A DNA stretch of 64,000 nucleotides from Neocallimastix lanati (nom. inval.) (Eukaryota; Neocallimastigomycota; Neocallimastigomycetes; Neocallimastigales; Neocallimastigaceae), in NCBI GenBank assembly GCA_016946835.1, contig JACVTC010000052.1:165001-229000 (forward strand), given 5' to 3'. The translations under genes and the position numbers were made by a program. Below, piece by piece: positions 62,264 through 64,000 of this stretch. The notes beneath the pieces were generated by a model. That model saw nothing but the letters and a program-made list of their open reading frames with translations. It did no database searches and was not told the DNA's origin. Positions within the stretch are counted from its first letter, which is position 1; each line of letters begins with the position of its first letter.

Positions 62264-62525
62264 GGTTTGTATTAGATATTAATAATTGGTTAACATTATA
62301 ATATTAAACGATTTAATATATATATATATATATATATATAATAAATATTAATGCTTTTCATATATTTTTTCTTCTTTTGTCAATTAAATTTAATGTATAA
62401 TATTTTTATTAATAAAATCATAATATTTAATATAAGAAGTTAAAATTCAAAATTTTATTGAAAAATATAAATTATTTTCCAAAAAAATGCTCATAAATTA
62501 TAAATATTTTATCTTGATATATGGA
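61869..62525. other. AT-rich intergenic DNA
   Basis: A T run of about 40 at 62222-62260, followed by ACAG, and a (TA)n tract near 62317-62341. No gene is visible. Confidence 0.6.
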
Positions 62526-62990
62526 AAAAAAAAGGATGTGATAACCTTGATTTTGCTGAAATAAAAACAAATTGTGAAGTCAATAATTTTATTAAAATTA
62601 GTTAAAAATATGTAAGTGATCCATTTTCACTTATGAGTTATAAACAATTACATAAAAGAGGTGAGAATTCATTTTATAATTCATTTTATCGAAAGACATA
62701 AAATTTATATGATGAAGGACAAAGAAAGTCTTTATCCATATTATTTTAAATCTATGTCTTATTTTGATGAAGTTACTAAATCGTTTAAATTAAAATAAAC
62801 ATTTAATCTTGTTATTAATTTTTACTAGAGAAAGAAAAACAAAGAAAAAAGATAAAAAGGATTCAGGAATTAATTTGGATATGAAAGAAAATATTAAAAA
62901 TAATTACTTCCGTTCATTCTATTCTGAAACCATTTCTAAAGATTATGAAAACTACAATACAATCAATTGGATAATAAATAATAAATAATA
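62526..62990 (+). pseudogene. Decayed coding remnant, family unknown
   Basis: The plus strand reads stretches of normal composition interrupted by stops: CDNLDFAEIKTNCEVNNFIK, YVSDPFSLMSYKQLHKRGEN, RKSLYPYYFKSMSYFDEVTK and, after a gap, NYFRSFYSETISKDYENYNT. I do not recognise the family. It could be a gene with introns I failed to place, but stops inside otherwise good stretches suggest decay. Confidence 0.35.
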
Positions 62991-63071
<81 letters not shown>

Positions 63072-63073
63072 TA
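62980..63073. repeat. (AAT)n microsatellite
   Basis: About 27 AAT units directly abutting the end of the decayed ORF at 62.5-63.0 kb. Confidence 0.9.
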
Positions 63074-63270
63074 AAAACATTTAATATTATTTAATTACAT
63101 TATTGATTGTTTTATATTTAAAAATATATTTATTTTTATTTTTATATATTTATTCAATACTATTTTAATATATATTTATATATGTATTTTATTTATAATT
63201 TGGACGTAATATTAAAAAAACTTTAAGTTTAAAAATATTTGATCAACCAATAGATTTTTATTCCAAATTA

Positions 63271-63478
<208 letters not shown>

Positions 63479-63479
63479 A

Positions 63480-64000
63480 AGATAACAAAATATAAAAATT
63501 AAGGTTATTTATTTATTATAATATATTAATAAAGTTGAAGTAATTATAAATTCCAGATTTTAACAGTTGTTTAATATTATCCAAATATTATATATACATG
63601 ATTTTTATAATTAGAAACCTATTATTCATTATTATAAAAATAATAAATCCAATATATATATTTTAAATTTTTTTTTAAAAAAAAAAAAAGATTAATAATT
63701 AAATAGAACTAAAATACAATGTAATACAATAAAATACAAAAAGATAATTAATAGTAATATAATAATATATAAATTATTGTTATGATTTTATTTTTATTAT
63801 TTTGTAACAAAAAGAAGATAATAAATTAGTATAATCTAATTTAAATATTAATAATATACTTTTTATTATTATAATTAATATTATTATTAAAATAATTAAG
63901 ATAATAGACAAAAATGATAAAAGTATATATTGATTATTATTACTTTTTTTTTTACTATAGTAAATTAAATAATTATGTATTTTTTCCATAAAAAATTAAA
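63480..64000. other. AT-rich DNA at the window end
   Basis: No gene is visible. The open frame at 63780-63989 (-) is Ile/Leu/Lys-rich and probably spurious. Confidence 0.55.

Overview
The window looks like nuclear DNA of an anaerobic gut fungus (Neocallimastigomycota). This is inferred from style, not from a marker gene. Non-coding DNA is extremely AT-rich, with poly(A)/poly(T) tracts of 20-60 nt and long (AAT)n arrays. Introns are short GT-AG introns rich in A/T. Host proteins carry poly-Asn tracts, and one single-exon gene has a bacterial-type quinone-reductase sequence. Coding islands stand out sharply from the background. Layout, left to right: a peptide:N-glycanase with a UBR-like N-terminal zinc module (783-2327, +); a decayed gene remnant (about 2950-3720, -); a two-exon Rom2-type Rho GEF (4682-9202, -); about 8 kb with no genes, holding a 7-bp (ATATAAA) minisatellite at 12.1-12.7 kb; a degraded LINE remnant (17.5-19.3 kb); a flavodoxin-fold NAD(P)H quinone reductase (21112-21666, -); and two NADP-glutamate dehydrogenase genes in a near-perfect inverted duplication (23.5-25.5 and 27.5-29.5 kb, about 2.06 kb spacer, identical proteins). 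Then come LINE insertions nested in older LINE copies (30.6-33.25 kb); gamma-glutamyl phosphate reductase (33779-36312, -, five exons); a second LINE cluster (37.47-42.33 kb) with an intact 912-codon reverse transcriptase ORF; UDP-GlcNAc pyrophosphorylase (43435-45400, -, three exons); an RSC9/ARID2-type chromatin remodeller subunit (49001-53046, +, six exons); a Nup88/Nup82 nucleoporin (54688-58797, -, eleven proposed exons); a nucleolin/Nsr1-type RNA-binding protein (59381-60823, +); a LINE C-terminal fragment (61.6-61.9 kb, +); another decayed ORF (62.5-63.0 kb); and a 200-bp (AAT)n array. The host genes are mostly unrelated housekeeping functions: protein quality control, cell-wall signalling, nitrogen assimilation, proline and chitin/GPI precursor synthesis, chromatin, nuclear pore and nucleolus. 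The only functional link between neighbours is glutamate: the two GDH genes make it and the reductase 4.5 kb away uses activated glutamate for proline. I infer no operon-like logic. No wholly new system is evident. The observations most worth checking are the UBR-like/PNGase fusion, the duplicated GDH palindrome, the nested LINE insertions with 14-bp target-site duplications, and an apparent single-nucleotide exon in the Nsr1-like gene. All coordinates and splice sites were read by eye; family calls come from recognised motifs, not database searches.
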